From an uncultured Lachnospiraceae bacterium (lineage in GTDB: Bacteria; Bacillota; Clostridia; Lachnospirales; Lachnospiraceae): DNA of 63,458 nt. Positions 1-8,378 of this stretch are shown here, piece by piece. Within the stretch, counting starts at the first letter, position 1. Every line of letters begins with the position of its first letter. The translations under genes and the position numbers were made by a program. The stretch lies in NCBI GenBank assembly GCA_947367855.1, contig CANBFE010000023.1, positions 1 to 63,458 on the forward strand. The letters run 5' to 3'. The notes under the pieces were generated by a model. The model was not told the DNA's origin. It did not search any database and worked only from the letters and a program-made list of their open reading frames with translations.

Positions 1-1
1 G

Positions 2-76
2 TCAAAAACTTCTTTTAAGCTTGATAGGGGCAGTCTGCGCTTTTTTGGCTACCCGGAAGATTATGTTTCACAGTAA
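2..76 (+). CDS. C-terminal end of an unidentified plus-strand gene
   Basis: An open frame enters from the left edge and stops with TAA at 74-76, giving 24 residues that end in GYPEDYVSQ. It overlaps the end of the minus-strand GTPase fragment by 9 bases. Too short to assign to a family. The unusual position, inside what should be GTPase coding sequence, suggests that another gene or element now occupies the left side. It may equally be a chance frame. Confidence 0.25.
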   Translation, partial: SKTSFKLDRGSLRFFGYPEDYVSQ

Positions 77-283
77 ACCTACTGAATCAAACACATTTAT
101 TACAATGTCGGAAATGTAAAAATGATGGTATTGAAAATTATCTTTCCATCCGGTGACAGGTTCACCGCTTCCGGTGGTAAATATGTCAGTATCAAAAAGG
201 TAATTAGCAAAACTGCTCTTTCCTGTACCTGTTTTGCCAATCAACAGTATATTGCACGTAGTAGATTCCGTTAAATATAACAT
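68..283 (-). pseudogene. P-loop GTPase, truncated after the G3 motif
   Basis: 71 residues with a good G1/Walker A motif (GKTGTGKSS at about 16-24) and a DxxG-type G3 motif near the end (FDSVGL), followed at once by TGA. A GTPase domain needs about 100 more residues including the (N/T)KxD motif, and none appears in any frame down to base 1. The gene therefore looks cut off by a rearrangement rather than by a single frameshift. The ATG follows the stop of the large GTPase by one base, with GGGGAA as a weak ribosome site, so it is the third gene of the EEP-GTPase operon. The intact form may have been a partner GTPase of the upstream one. Confidence 0.7.
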
Positions 284-284
284 T

Positions 285-2708
285 TTAAACTTCCCCTTTT
301 CTATCCTTATATTCCCTGAAAAAAGAGTATATGTTTTTCACGAATATGTCGGATGAAAACACGACTGTCCAATCGGGCAATTTGCCAGTTTCCAAGAATT
401 GCTCATACGCCTTGGAATAAGCTTCAGTTAAAGCCATTCCAAGTCCATATGTGATTGCTCCGGCAACTACCGCATTGACAACCTGACCAACTAATGGAAC
501 AAATTTCAAGAAACCTGCTGCAATTTGTCTTCCGGCAATAGCGGCCAATTGAGTTTTCAATACGTTACCGGCAGTTTCAGTAACCGAATCAAACATAAAT
601 ATTTTGCTTAACGCAATTGCCATTGTCAATTGCTGTGGCACTATTAAAATAGTATCAGCCAATGGAAGAGGATTAAGTACTGCTGTAGCCGCAGTTGTAG
701 CAGCAGCGCCACCCACAATACTGTATGCAATTTTCCTTTTTTCTTTTATGGAAATCTTTTGGGCGGAAACAAAGCTTTGACGCATTTGGTCATTTGGCAG
801 CGCTTCAACAGACCAATCTAAAAGGTCTTCTAAATCGAAGAGAAGATCTTCTTTTTCGGCACATGTTTCAAAGAATCTTAAGCCGGAAACAACTCTTTCT
901 ATTGAGTCTTTAAAACCTGTGGCTTCCATACCCCTGCCATTAGGCAGTTCGTTATCGTTATCACACTTTGTAAAGACAATAGCGATTTTCATGTTATGTT
1001 CTTTGAACCATTGTATATTACTTTTATCATAATCAGTAACCCGGTGATTGCTTATCGGTATGCAGTACCAAACCAAATGAATTCTGTCTTTTAGTTCTCC
1101 GGAATTCATTTTTTCTATTTGCGGTTTAATTACATTGTCAAAATTGGTTTTATCCTTCGTACCATCCCCGGACACTTCATATCCTTCAGTATCCCAAAAA
1201 ACCACAGGATATTTTTCGGTTTCGTATTTATTAATTCCTTTAGTTATGGGGACTCCTGCGCCAACAGGTGCTACATCTTTACCGAAAATGCGATTAATAA
1301 GTGAACTTTTTCCTGCTCCTGATACTCCAACTACCATCAAATTCGGCATTTGAAGTGCTTTTTTCTGGCGTTCATACTCCTTTTCGATATTGCATTCAAA
1401 AGAGCTTTTATTTTTTCCTTTTTGCCCGGCTTCATCAGTATGGTCATGAAAAATGTACTGTGGTTCGTTCTTTTTGCCCCAACCTGTGCTAAATCTGTCA
1501 GTCCAGGTATTTTCACGAATACCCATTTCAATAATATTTTTTTCCGCTTCATTGGCTTCTTCTTCACTATCAAACCAGGGCAGAACATTTTGTGTTCCTA
1601 TTCTTTTAACCAAAATATCATATTCGGTCTGCCTGTTGTTTTTGCAATAAATCCGGCTTAGCAGCAATCCGTTTATGCCAAGGTTGTAATTTTCATTAAT
1701 TAATCGACGCAGAATTTTCTCTGCATCTGTCAACCTACCCAAATAAGAGTAAATTATTACACACATTTGAAGAACATCAAAATTATCTCCAGCTAAGCTG
1801 ATTGCCTTATTTAATAGTTGAAGGATTTTATCTGCATCTTTATCGCAATCAAGAAGCGAAATATGCTCTAACGCACAGGAAGCCGCAAGCAAATCTTCAC
1901 GCATGAAGTTGACATAAATGTCATCGAACTTTTTATAAGCTTTTAACGCCTCACCGTTAAAATGCTCGTGCATATTTTTATAGTCATCTAGCAGTAATAC
2001 TTCTCTTGCTGCATTTCCCTTGTAATACCAAAATGGTGGGAATGCCTCATAATTATTGGAAATGGATTCCAACCTTTCAAAACGACGAAGGGGGTCGGGG
2101 TCGAGTAAAATATCATTGTATGATTTAATTTGTTTTGTTGTTAATCGTAAAGCATCATCGAAATTAAATTTGTCTGACAATCTCCACGCAGTCACAAAAA
2201 GCTCCTGACGCAAACTGTTTAGTTGCTCAATAGCGTTACGGTGTAATTCCCAATTTTGCTTTTCTCTGTCGAGTTCATATTGACTTTTATTTTTACGGTA
2301 ATTCATATATCCAATGCCTACTTGAGTAGCTAATGTAATTGCCATTTGAACAGGATGTCCGCCTGCCAATAAAACACCAAAATTTGGCACAGCCGTCCAT
2401 ATTGCGTTCTTCATTTTGTGTTGATACTCTTTTTCGAACATCTGTTTATCGCCTTCCTGGATTTTGAAAAACGTAACCGTATCAAGGATTTTTTTTAGTA
2501 TATCTAAAAGGGCTTCATCTTTTATATAATTTTGCAGGTTTAAGTTGTTTAATATTACATCATATTCCTGCTCCATTACATATATGTCGTTGTAGTCAAT
2601 AATCTGCGAAACGGAAACGGTGCATAGATTTAGAGCGTAAGCCGCTTTTTTCTTTCCCTGAGCATCGTACGTGTTGTCATTGCTTGCATTATTTATTAAG
2701 TTCATCAT
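285..2708 (-). CDS. large GTPase with helical N-terminus and DUF697-like hydrophobic tail
   Basis: 807 residues. About 1-100 is helical. 101-135 is a glycine-rich hydrophobic stretch that could be a membrane hairpin. 145-400 is helical and TPR-like (for example the segment around 295-350). The G domain starts at 455: G1 GVSGAGKSS at 461-469, G3 DTEG at 506-509, G4 TKCD at 580-583. 655-765 is hydrophobic and Ala/Gly-rich, resembling the DUF697 domain that often follows Era/IRG-like GTPases and is thought to contact membranes. The ATG at 2708 is preceded by AGGAGG, which lies in the last codons of the EEP gene, so translation is probably coupled. Neighbours are an EEP enzyme upstream and a broken GTPase downstream. 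Function unknown; membrane-associated conflict or stress GTPase is inference. Confidence 0.8.
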   Translation of the reverse strand: MMNLINNASNDNTYDAQGKKKAAYALNLCTVSVSQIIDYNDIYVMEQEYDVILNNLNLQNYIKDEALLDILKKILDTVTFFKIQEGDKQMFEKEYQHKMKNAIWTAVPNFGVLLAGGHPVQMAITLATQVGIGYMNYRKNKSQYELDREKQNWELHRNAIEQLNSLRQELFVTAWRLSDKFNFDDALRLTTKQIKSYNDILLDPDPLRRFERLESISNNYEAFPPFWYYKGNAAREVLLLDDYKNMHEHFNGEALKAYKKFDDIYVNFMREDLLAASCALEHISLLDCDKDADKILQLLNKAISLAGDNFDVLQMCVIIYSYLGRLTDAEKILRRLINENYNLGINGLLLSRIYCKNNRQTEYDILVKRIGTQNVLPWFDSEEEANEAEKNIIEMGIRENTWTDRFSTGWGKKNEPQYIFHDHTDEAGQKGKNKSSFECNIEKEYERQKKALQMPNLMVVGVSGAGKSSLINRIFGKDVAPVGAGVPITKGINKYETEKYPVVFWDTEGYEVSGDGTKDKTNFDNVIKPQIEKMNSGELKDRIHLVWYCIPISNHRVTDYDKSNIQWFKEHNMKIAIVFTKCDNDNELPNGRGMEATGFKDSIERVVSGLRFFETCAEKEDLLFDLEDLLDWSVEALPNDQMRQSFVSAQKISIKEKRKIAYSIVGGAAATTAATAVLNPLPLADTILIVPQQLTMAIALSKIFMFDSVTETAGNVLKTQLAAIAGRQIAAGFLKFVPLVGQVVNAVVAGAITYGLGMALTEAYSKAYEQFLETGKLPDWTVVFSSDIFVKNIYSFFREYKDRKGEV

Positions 2709-2709
2709 G

Positions 2710-3552
2710 CTACCTCCTTGAGTTTATGTTTAATTCAATTTTTATAGGTACATGGTCAGATATTTCTTTCCAGTGCTTGTCGAAATCGTTCCCCATATAC
2801 TTGCTTACAGACTCAACACGGTCATAAAGTATTTCAGTTGCAACGAATTTACGTTCATCATAACTGAAATGGTCATAATCATTTACGTGGCGAGAGTTTT
2901 GTTTTGAAATTGTGGTTTCCTTTTCCTGCATTGTTTTTATATAATACCTTGCAGTATCTTTTTCGTATCCCTGGCAAAATACAGCGCTAAAATTATAATC
3001 ACCTAAAACTATTGTAAATGCAGGCATAAAATCTCCGTATCTGCGATTGCTTATATAATTATAAATCTCTTTTGTAACCATTTCAAATTCGGATAATCGT
3101 TTAGGTATTCCTGCTATATATGAATCACCATGCCATAAATGGATATTTATTAACCGAATCTCAAAAAAAGCACCGCCCAACCCGCTTGGCGTAAATCTCC
3201 CATAAAAAGGTTTCCTTGTTATGTTTGAACTGAAACGGGTAATTATTTTTGGTTGGCCGTCTTTAGAACATTCTCGTAATCGCTTCGTATTCCATAAAAA
3301 TGCGAATCCCAGGCCGCCGCCTTCATTATCTTGCCCCTTTCCGTAATCGCTGTCGCTTTGCGATTTACCATAACTGCCTTCCCAACCCGGCAGTCTTTTT
3401 AATAAATAATCTATCGGTTCCTGTCTTTTGACTTCTTGTAAGGCGACAATATCAAATCGTTCAGATAAAATTATTTCTGCGATCTTTCCAATGTCGTGTG
3501 TTCCACGACCGGAAAAATGACGAGTATTTAATGAACCAATCACATATCCCAA
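2710..3552 (-). CDS. endonuclease/exonuclease/phosphatase (EEP) family protein
   Basis: 280 residues spanning one complete EEP (DNase I-like) fold. All catalytic motifs are visible: Asn9 (SLNT), the metal-binding Glu40 (ALQE), His138 in NIHLWHGD, GDYN at 184-187 and SDH at 265-267. Substrate could be DNA, RNA, a nucleotide or a phosphoinositide-type phosphodiester; the family is broad. I use the TTG start at 3550-3552, which sits about 6 bases after a GGGGGG ribosome site and begins the first beta strand (GYVIGSLNT); no better in-frame ATG exists. No signal peptide, so probably cytoplasmic. It is the first long gene of the operon that continues into two GTPase genes, which suggests a nuclease or phosphatase effector governed by GTPases (inference). 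Confidence 0.85.
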   Translation of the reverse strand: MGYVIGSLNTRHFSGRGTHDIGKIAEIILSERFDIVALQEVKRQEPIDYLLKRLPGWEGSYGKSQSDSDYGKGQDNEGGGLGFAFLWNTKRLRECSKDGQPKIITRFSSNITRKPFYGRFTPSGLGGAFFEIRLINIHLWHGDSYIAGIPKRLSEFEMVTKEIYNYISNRRYGDFMPAFTIVLGDYNFSAVFCQGYEKDTARYYIKTMQEKETTISKQNSRHVNDYDHFSYDERKFVATEILYDRVESVSKYMGNDFDKHWKEISDHVPIKIELNINSRR

Positions 3553-3650
3553 AACATTCCCCCCATTCTAAGCAGCATCATTTTTGCTCGTGCTCCTATA
3601 TTTTTTAGTTCCTTTCGAACCTCGTTAGGTATTCTGTCAATCGTCATCAT
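3540..3650 (-). CDS. small 36-residue ORF in the EEP operon leader
   Basis: An ATG ATG start at 3650 opens 36 codons ending at TGA 3540-3542, overlapping the EEP start by 13 bases in another frame. The product is basic and Met-rich (five Met among the last 13 residues). It lies between the predicted operon promoter and the EEP gene, so it would be transcribed. The ribosome site is poor (GAAGTG). It may be a leader that couples translation of the EEP gene from its weak TTG start, or a chance frame. Confidence 0.35.
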   Translation of the reverse strand: MMTIDRIPNEVRKELKNIGARAKMMLLRMGGMFWDM

Positions 3651-3671
3651 TTAGACACTTCGTTAAATTGA

Positions 3672-3700
3672 ATTATAGTACAAGACATAGTTAATGACAA
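3672..3700 (-). promoter_or_regulatory. sigma-A type promoter for the EEP-GTPase operon
   Basis: On the minus strand TTGTCA (3695-3700) and TATAAT (3672-3677) are separated by exactly 17 bases. Transcription would start near 3665, giving a leader of about 110 bases before the EEP start that contains the 36-codon ORF. Confidence 0.65.
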
Positions 3701-3783
3701 TGATTTTTAAAGAGTTATTTCGAAATAAGGGAAGGGGACTTTTGCGGATACTGAAAAGAGGGATAGGAGTCAAAAATAATTTC

Positions 3784-3812
3784 TTGCAAATTCGAGAAGT
3801 CTGTGTTACTAT
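3784..3812 (+). promoter_or_regulatory. sigma-A type promoter for a possible small RNA
   Basis: TTGCAA (3784-3789), 17 bases, then TACTAT (3807-3812). Predicted start near 3819, followed about 115 bases later by a hairpin with seven T. Confidence 0.5.
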
Positions 3813-3818
3813 GGATTC

Positions 3819-3942
3819 GTTGCTGATATTGTAAATTGTGAAAGGCGTGTTTGCCACATGCGGCAGACAGCATTGCTTTTGGCCAAAGACTCCTGCGAAG
3901 CCGTGGATGCAGGGGAGAACGCACCTTTTGGGTGCTTTTTTT
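3819..3942 (+). ncRNA. candidate structured small RNA, class not recognised
   Basis: About 124 bases between a good promoter and a rho-independent terminator (GCACC/GGTGC stem at 3921-3935 followed by seven T). Internal pairing is visible: TGCC/GGCA near 3852-3865 and CTCCTGC (3890-3896) against GCAGGGGAG (3909-3917). The next gene's ribosome site is 150 bases further on, so this could also be a terminated leader (riboswitch or attenuator) of the exporter gene. I compared it by eye with 6S, SRP, T-box and common riboswitch cores and found no match. No convincing ORF inside. Confidence 0.45.
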
Positions 3943-4093
3943 GCGTCCATTTTTAAGGGGACAGAAAAAAGATGAATACAGTAAAAGGCATTTATGCCGA
4001 AGAAGGGATATTTACGGGGGATGGGGAAAAAATATGCGGAGGCGCAGCAGAACCGGTGAGGAGAATACGGAGCGGAGCGTCCGGGAGGGCAGT

Positions 4094-5107
4094 ATGAAGG
4101 AGAGTCTATGGAAACCGCGGCTGATAAAGAGCCTGAAGATCGCGGCCGCTGCTTTTGCCGCCATTGCGCTGGCGGAGGAGCTGGGCATGAAGTATGCCGC
4201 CACGGCGGGAATTGTCACCGTGCTGAGCATTCAGAACACCAAGAGGGAAACATTGAAAAGCGCAGGGAAACGATGGCTGGCGTTTCTATGCGCTTTGGTT
4301 ATTTCCCGGGTCTGTTTTTTCCTGATGGGATACAGTCTCTGGGCTTTTGGGGCGTATCTTTTCCTGTTCGCCCTGCTGTGCTTCAGCGCAGGATGGACGG
4401 AGGCCATTGCCATGGATTCGGTATTGGTGACCCATTTCCTGGCAGAAGGAAATATGGATCCGGGGATTGTAGCCAATGAGGTGCTGCTTCTTCTGGCCGG
4501 CACCGGGATGGGAATTCTGGTGAACCTGCACCTTCACAGGAGACAGGGGGAGTTTGACCGTCTGGCGGAGGAAGCGGACAGTCAGATGAAGGAGATTCTG
4601 CGCGGACTGTCCCTGTGGCTTCCGGGGACGGACGGGAAGGGCTGTGATCCCGGCAGCTTTCCGGCGCTGAGGAAGGCTCTTCAGGCGGCAAAAACCTGCG
4701 CCCTGGCAGATTACGACAATACCTTACTGACAAGAAGCGTATATGAGTTGGACTACATTGCCATGAGAGAGCAGCAGAGCGCCGTGTTGGCCGAGATCCA
4801 TGGGAATATTGGAAGAATCCGGTATCTTCCGGAGCAGGCCGGGCAGGTGGCAAAGCTGCTGGGGCAGATCGGGCAGGATTTTCATCGGGACAATACTGTG
4901 GCAGAGCTTTTGGAAAGGCGGGAGGTGCTGCTGGCGCAGATGAAGGCGCAGCCACTGCCGGAGAGCAGGGAGGAGTTTGAAGCCAGGGCCATTTTGTTCT
5001 GTATTTTAATGCAGATCGGGCAGTTTCTGGAGATTAAGAGGGAATTTGTAGACGGGCATAAACAGGATGGGAATGGAGGGCATACGGAGGAAAATGAGGA
5101 AGAATAG
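4094..5107 (+). CDS. aromatic acid exporter family protein (ArAE_1/DUF939 type)
   Basis: 337 residues. After a short basic start, four or more hydrophobic segments fill about residues 10-150 (helices around 14-30, 50-70, 75-95, 125-145). A soluble helical C-terminal half follows, the layout of ArAE_1 plus its C-terminal domain. Family members are thought to export small aromatic or amphipathic compounds, but most are uncharacterised. The frame is open further upstream, but the ATG at 4094 has GGGAGG at 4083-4088 and begins the conserved first helix. Its end overlaps the start of the lipoprotein gene by 14 bases, so the two are probably one transcript. Confidence 0.7.
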   Translation: MKESLWKPRLIKSLKIAAAAFAAIALAEELGMKYAATAGIVTVLSIQNTKRETLKSAGKRWLAFLCALVISRVCFFLMGYSLWAFGAYLFLFALLCFSAGWTEAIAMDSVLVTHFLAEGNMDPGIVANEVLLLLAGTGMGILVNLHLHRRQGEFDRLAEEADSQMKEILRGLSLWLPGTDGKGCDPGSFPALRKALQAAKTCALADYDNTLLTRSVYELDYIAMREQQSAVLAEIHGNIGRIRYLPEQAGQVAKLLGQIGQDFHRDNTVAELLERREVLLAQMKAQPLPESREEFEARAILFCILMQIGQFLEIKREFVDGHKQDGNGGHTEENEEE

Positions 5108-6566
5108 AATTTTTTTCGAAATTATTACCTGGATGGGTATTCTGGCCCTCACAGGTTGTCAGGGGGAAGAAAGTCCCGCTGCAGAATCGCTTGTGGATTT
5201 GGAAGTAAAACAAACGGATGTTCTGGAGGAGCGGGAGGAGTCAGGTGATGAAGAAGCGGACCGGGAGATTTGGGAGGAATCCGAAAATGCGCAGATGTCC
5301 GGGTCTGAAGTAGACGGGGAGGGCAGCGCAACGGAAGCAGCGTTATCAGACGAGCCGGAGACGATACCGCTTCTGCCGGAGACAGGCAAAGAGCTGGCCG
5401 ATTTTGTGCCGGAGGGCTGGGAAATTCATGACAGCGTGGAACTGGACTTTAACGGGGACGGCAGGACGGACTATGTGGGGGTGTTGGAAACGGCCATAAC
5501 GGAAACGGCCCCTCGTATTCTGTTCGCCATAGCAAGCCGGGAAACAGGCCTGTACAGCCTGGATTTTCAGGATGCCAATCTGGTGCGGACCAAAAATGAA
5601 GGGGGTGTTTTTGGTGACCCTTATATACCCCTGACTGCTGAGGAAGCTTCCTTTACGCTCCGGGCCTATGGGGGCAGCGCCTGGAAATGGTCTGAGGAGT
5701 CCACCTATACTTACCGGGAAGGCGACTGGTATCTGTCCCTGAGGGAGTATTCTTATGGATACGGGCCATATATTACTTCCTATGAGAAGGATGACTGGGA
5801 GACCGGAGTTGGCATCCGTAGAAAGCGGAGTGATGAATTTGACAGGATGGAGAGTTTCCTGGAGGACGGCGAGGCCGAAGAGCCGGTTTATGATGTGGAA
5901 TACAGGCTTGTGCTGGATCAGGCGCCTACGCTGTATCAGTCAGGCATGCGGTGGTGGCTTGCTCCGGAGAGAGTGACAGACTGGACAGTGGAATCCGTGG
6001 AGCCTGCGGATGGAATTGCGATTTCCGCAGACAGGGTGAAGCATCCGGATGAAGTTTATCTGGGAGGCTTTTGTGACGAGGACGGGGTACTCTACGAGTT
6101 CAGTGATGAGGACAGCGGAGTCCATTACCTTGCCGGGTACCGTTGGCAGGACAGGGTATTGTCAGTGCTTGCCCAGGAGGAAACACCCATTGACTGCATA
6201 AAAATGTACAAAGGAAAAATCTACTATACAGTCGAAATAGTGGAAACAGTCACATACGGAGTTACCAAGGACGGCAGGGAAGAGCTGACTGAGGAAGAGG
6301 ATACCGTGGGAATCCGGCTGAACCGTATAAATCCTGACGGAACCGGAAAGGAATCCATATTTGAATACCGTTATCCGGAGGCAGAACAGGAGGTGGCAGA
6401 GAACCCAATGCCCCTTCTTCTGTTGATTTATGAGATCAGCGGGGATGAAATCGTGGCAGAAGTATATGTGGGAAATGAGCCCCATCCGGTTTACAGGATG
6501 AAAACAGACGGCAGCGGAGTGCAGCAGATCGGGCAGATTCCGGACCTGCGCGCAGGGGAAATATAG
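5094..6566 (+). CDS. secreted lipoprotein with acidic linker and DUF5050-like repeats
   Basis: 490 residues from the ATG at 5094. The first 22 residues are a lipoprotein signal with lipobox LALTGC, so it should be anchored on the outer face of the membrane. Residues 23-100 are a Glu/Ser-rich linker. 105-290 is a beta-rich domain containing DFNGDGRTDY, which resembles an FG-GAP/VCBS calcium loop. The C-terminal 200 residues look like a DUF5050-type beta-propeller fragment (repeated DEVYLGGFCDEDGVLYEF-like strands). A start 27 bases earlier is possible, but GGAGG precedes 5094. Overlaps the exporter gene. Function unknown. Confidence 0.65.
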   Translation: MRKNRIFFEIITWMGILALTGCQGEESPAAESLVDLEVKQTDVLEEREESGDEEADREIWEESENAQMSGSEVDGEGSATEAALSDEPETIPLLPETGKELADFVPEGWEIHDSVELDFNGDGRTDYVGVLETAITETAPRILFAIASRETGLYSLDFQDANLVRTKNEGGVFGDPYIPLTAEEASFTLRAYGGSAWKWSEESTYTYREGDWYLSLREYSYGYGPYITSYEKDDWETGVGIRRKRSDEFDRMESFLEDGEAEEPVYDVEYRLVLDQAPTLYQSGMRWWLAPERVTDWTVESVEPADGIAISADRVKHPDEVYLGGFCDEDGVLYEFSDEDSGVHYLAGYRWQDRVLSVLAQEETPIDCIKMYKGKIYYTVEIVETVTYGVTKDGREELTEEEDTVGIRLNRINPDGTGKESIFEYRYPEAEQEVAENPMPLLLLIYEISGDEIVAEVYVGNEPHPVYRMKTDGSGVQQIGQIPDLRAGEI

Positions 6567-6584
6567 ATTCTGCCGGGGTTTTTA

Positions 6585-6613
6585 TTGACATTTTTTCGGG
6601 AACTTGGTATGAT
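6585..6613 (+). promoter_or_regulatory. consensus promoter for ilvN-ilvC
   Basis: TTGACA (6585-6590), 17-base spacer, TATGAT (6608-6613). The start near 6620 leaves a leader of about 60 bases, too short for a T-box or a leader-peptide attenuator. Confidence 0.75.
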
Positions 6614-6679
6614 ATCGAAAGAGTTTTGAACGCCGGGACAGGCGGATACGGAATTATACAGGAAGAGAGGTGCAGGCTT

Positions 6680-7180
6680 ATGCAGAAGAAAGTATTTCAG
6701 CTCCTTGTAAACAATACCTCAGGTGTCCTTAGCCGGATTTCGGGTCTTTTTTCCAGAAGGGGGTATAATGTGGAGAGTATTACCGCAGGCGTCACTGCGG
6801 ATTCCCGCATCACACGGATCACAATTGTGGCTTCCGGGGATGACGAGATACTGGAACAGATCGAAAAGCAGGTGTCAAAGCTTGAGGATGTGCGGAGCAT
6901 TAAGGAACTGGAACCGGAGAAAAGCGTGTACCGGGAGCTGATCATGATCAAGGTGAGGGCGACCCCGGAGCAGCGTCAGAGCGTTATTGCAGTGGCGGAT
7001 ATTTTCCGGGCGAAGATCATTGATGTGGCGCCGGAGAGCCTGATGATAGAGCTGACGGGCAATCAGCAGAAAATTGACGCCTTTATCGGGCTTCTGGACG
7101 GATACGAGATTCTGGAACTGGCGCGGACCGGTATCGCCGGACTGGGAAGGGGAACGGAACCCGTTATAAAGTTTGATTAG
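6680..7180 (+). CDS. ilvN: acetolactate synthase small (regulatory) subunit
   Basis: 166 residues, the normal length for a short IlvN/IlvH. The N-terminal ACT domain is clear (VFQLLVNNTSGVLSRISGLF, then RRGYNVESI), followed by the C-terminal ALS_ss_C domain. It binds the catalytic subunit and gives valine feedback control in branched-chain amino acid synthesis. The catalytic ilvB is not in this window. ATG at 6680 with AGAGGTG upstream was chosen over an upstream frame that lacks a ribosome site. ilvC follows after 78 bases on the same strand. Confidence 0.93.
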   Translation: MQKKVFQLLVNNTSGVLSRISGLFSRRGYNVESITAGVTADSRITRITIVASGDDEILEQIEKQVSKLEDVRSIKELEPEKSVYRELIMIKVRATPEQRQSVIAVADIFRAKIIDVAPESLMIELTGNQQKIDAFIGLLDGYEILELARTGIAGLGRGTEPVIKFD

Positions 7181-7258
7181 CTCCAGGGATAACCTGTCAG
7201 TTATAAATCTATCTGCAGAAGAAAGAAGCTGTGGAGAATAAAATGGAGGAAAAGTACA

Positions 7259-8278
7259 ATGGCAAAGATTTTTTATCAGGAAGACTGTAATCTGTCCCTT
7301 CTGGAAGGGAAGACCATCGCAATTATCGGCTACGGCAGCCAGGGGCATGCGCATGCGCTGAACCTGAAGGAGTCCGGATGCCATGTGATCATCGGCCTGT
7401 ATGAGGGATCAAAATCCTGGGACAAGGCCGTAAAGCAGGGATTTGAGGTGTTTACTGCTGCGGAAGCGGCAAAGAAGGCTGATATTATCATGATTCTGAT
7501 CAATGACGAGAAGCAGGCTGACCTGTACAGGAACGACATTGAGCCCAATCTGGAGGAGGGCAATATGCTGATGTTTGCCCATGGCTTTAATATCCACTTT
7601 GGCTGTATCGTGCCTCCTTCTTATGTTGATGTGACCATGATCGCACCCAAGGGACCTGGCCATACAGTGAGAAGCGAGTACCAGGAAGGCAAGGGAGTTC
7701 CCTGTCTGATTGCAGTGGAGCAGGATGCCACAGGGAAGGCACAGGATATTGCCCTGGCTTATGCACTGGGCATTGGCGGCGCAAGGGCAGGCGTTTTGGA
7801 AACCACATTCCGCACCGAGACAGAGACTGACCTGTTTGGTGAGCAGGCCGTGCTGTGCGGCGGTGTCTGCGCTCTGATGCAGGCAGGTTTCGAGACTCTG
7901 GTGGAGGCCGGATATGACGAGAGGAATGCTTATTTTGAGTGTATCCATGAGATGAAGCTGATTGTTGACCTGATCTATCAGAGCGGCTTTGCCGGAATGC
8001 GTTACTCCATTTCCAACACTGCGGAGTACGGCGACTACATTACCGGTCCCAAGATCATCACTGAGGATACCAAGAAGGCCATGAAGAAGATCTTAAGCGA
8101 TATCCAGGACGGAACCTTTGCGAAGGAATTCCTGCTTGACATGTCTCCTGCAGGGCGTCAGGTTCACTTCAAGGCGATGAGAAAGCTTGCCGCAGAGCAT
8201 CCCGCAGAGAAGGTGGGCGAGGATATCCGCAAGCTTTACAGTTGGAACAATGAAGACGACAAGCTGATCAATAACTAA
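7259..8278 (+). CDS. ilvC: ketol-acid reductoisomerase, class I
   Basis: 339 residues, standard length for the short bacterial class. The Rossmann motif GYGSQGHAHA is at about 24-33, and the knotted C-terminal domain carries the conserved metal and substrate Glu/Asp residues (for example ETETDLFGEQAVLCGG). It converts acetolactate to dihydroxyisovalerate with Mg2+ and NAD(P)H. The cofactor loop reads IIGLYEGSKSW, with Tyr where many NADPH-specific enzymes have Arg, so relaxed or NADH preference is possible (inference). GGAGG precedes the ATG. A strong bidirectional terminator follows. Confidence 0.96.
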   Translation: MAKIFYQEDCNLSLLEGKTIAIIGYGSQGHAHALNLKESGCHVIIGLYEGSKSWDKAVKQGFEVFTAAEAAKKADIIMILINDEKQADLYRNDIEPNLEEGNMLMFAHGFNIHFGCIVPPSYVDVTMIAPKGPGHTVRSEYQEGKGVPCLIAVEQDATGKAQDIALAYALGIGGARAGVLETTFRTETETDLFGEQAVLCGGVCALMQAGFETLVEAGYDERNAYFECIHEMKLIVDLIYQSGFAGMRYSISNTAEYGDYITGPKIITEDTKKAMKKILSDIQDGTFAKEFLLDMSPAGRQVHFKAMRKLAAEHPAEKVGEDIRKLYSWNNEDDKLINN

Positions 8279-8298
8279 AAAGAGAAAATGAATTAAAA

Positions 8299-8341
8299 GC
8301 AGCCGCATTGAGGAAGAAGATCCCCGGTGCGGCTGTTTTTA
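8299..8341 (+). terminator. bidirectional terminator between ilvC and the symporter gene
   Basis: Stem GCAGCCGCA (8299-8307) with TGCGGCTG (8328-8335) followed by TTTTT; on the other strand the same stem is followed by TTTT. It serves both converging genes. Confidence 0.85.
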
Positions 8342-8378
8342 TATGCGTTCTGCGAAGCGGGCAGGGATAAAATCTCCC

